From: Anaerolineales bacterium
Lineage (GTDB): Bacteria; Chloroflexota; Anaerolineae; Anaerolineales; Villigracilaceae
Direction: 5' to 3'
Assembly: GCA_016789485.1 (NCBI GenBank)
Contig: JAEURE010000183.1
Span: 1 to 5,959, forward strand
DNA: 5,959 nt
A program made the position numbers and the translations under genes. This document shows positions 5,418 through 5,959 of this stretch, in pieces. The notes below the pieces were generated by a model. That model saw nothing but the letters and a program-made list of their open reading frames with translations. It did not search any database and had not been told where the DNA came from. Position 1 is the stretch's first letter, and each line of letters begins with the position of its first letter.

Positions 5418-5959
5418 CTATTTGAGTATGCTTATCTGAAAGTAATCAAATAAGGCGGGTGCGGGGTTTCTGTCCAGGCTTTGACCTGTGATCAGTCCGA
5501 CCCATTTTACGTCGATGGTTGTCGTAAAATCACGCAGTCGATACCAAACCGTCCCATCCTCGCTTGTGTAGAATGTGATTTTATTTCCGTTACGAAGCAT
5601 GCGCATCGCAAGCCCGTCCTCTGTGAATTGAACCGTGTTGCGCGGGGGAACCAGATTGCCGTTCTGATATATGTCAATATATAAGCCTCTTCCCACGCAA
5701 TCGTTGATCGGGTTGCAATAGGATAGGCCTGCCTGTATATAATTGTCGTCCGTTTCATACATGATCAAACCGGCGAACTGATTATCCCGTCTTGGAGAGA
5801 ACGAAAGGGAGGTTTCAATAAAATAATTGTCCGCGGGTGCGGGGGTTAAAAGAACATTTGAGGCATTTCGTAAATAAAGATATCCCCCAACAACATTTAT
5901 GCGCAAAAAACCCGGGAATTCGGAAAGGCTCCAGTTTACCGGGTTTTCATTCAACCACT
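5418..5959 (-). CDS. C-terminal part of a ConA-like / DUF1349 (GH43 C-terminal-like) domain protein (5' end outside the window)
   Basis: The minus-strand frame is open from the window edge to a TAG at 5420-5418, about 180 residues. A TTG at 5954 could be called a start, but the codon before it is Trp and reads W-L-NENPVNWSLSEFPGFLRI, the usual beginning of the beta-xylosidase C-terminal-like concanavalin fold. The protein therefore very probably continues upstream. Later signatures are LLTPAPADNYFIETSLSF, NQFAGLIMYETDDNYIQAGL, FTEDGLAMRMLRNGNKITF and DGTVWYRL, all typical of this jelly-roll domain. Domains of this kind bind or accompany carbohydrate-active enzymes. A pair of cysteines seven apart (YCNPINDC) may form a disulphide, supporting export. 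No catalytic domain is visible because the N-terminus is missing. It lies 44 bases upstream of the methyltransferase gene on the same strand. Confidence 0.75.
   Translation of the reverse strand, partial: WLNENPVNWSLSEFPGFLRINVVGGYLYLRNASNVLLTPAPADNYFIETSLSFSPRRDNQFAGLIMYETDDNYIQAGLSYCNPINDCVGRGLYIDIYQNGNLVPPRNTVQFTEDGLAMRMLRNGNKITFYTSEDGTVWYRLRDFTTTIDVKWVGLITGQSLDRNPAPALFDYFQISILK

Noticed and set aside
1..5959. CRISPR arrays, tRNA genes, insertion sequences or long repeats
   Set aside because: None seen on reading; the only inverted repeats are the short hairpins and dyad described.

Overview
The window looks like chromosomal DNA from a free-living bacterium of moderate G+C content. It most resembles the Chloroflexota (Anaerolineae-like). 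That placement is an inference from a Pro/Thr-linked SGNH lipoprotein, a LysM-only secreted protein, a beta-xylosidase-C-terminal/DUF1349-like domain and a zinc-ribbon SpoU methyltransferase lying together, and a database search could change it. I found no tRNA, rRNA, CRISPR array, transposase, integrase or attachment site. The gene content is housekeeping and cell-envelope in character, not a mobile island.

Left part (1-2083, all plus strand). The window opens inside the last ~98 codons of an unrecognised Cys-containing protein (2-298). A 150-base gap holds only a marginal 49-codon ORF. Then comes a small membrane-anchored protein with a zinc-finger-like cysteine cluster (451-798). After a 124-base gap with a weak promoter candidate there is a tight three-gene operon: a Trp-rich 95-aa protein (923-1210), a 189-aa multi-pass membrane protein (1212-1781) and a 75-aa VF530/DUF2132 family protein (1778-2005). 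The operon ends in a strong intrinsic terminator (2042-2086).

Middle part (2091-3077). A near-consensus promoter with an extended -10 drives a structured ~90-nt leader and a secreted triple-LysM protein (2215-2796). It converges on a 64-aa PspC-domain membrane protein on the minus strand (2883-3077). An 11-bp hairpin (2831-2856) separates them and has its T-run on the PspC side.

Right part (3154-5959). A perfect 8-bp inverted repeat centred on a TATAAT box precedes a two-gene plus-strand operon: a YgjV-type membrane domain fused to an acetyltransferase-like domain (3207-3854), and 3 bases later an SGNH/GDSL hydrolase lipoprotein (3858-4742). The 3' end of the lipoprotein gene overlaps by 44 bp, tail to tail, with a minus-strand SpoU/TrmH-family RNA methyltransferase that carries an N-terminal zinc ribbon (4699-5373). 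Upstream of the methyltransferase on the minus strand is the C-terminal part of a ConA-like (DUF1349/GH43 C-terminal-like) protein that runs off the window (5418-5959).

Most products act at the envelope: LysM, PspC, the membrane acyltransferase-like protein and the lipoprotein esterase. No clear new multi-gene system emerges. The best leads are the acyltransferase-like/esterase pair with its promoter dyad, the zinc-ribbon SpoU enzyme, the Cys-cluster membrane protein and the translationally coupled DUF2132 operon.
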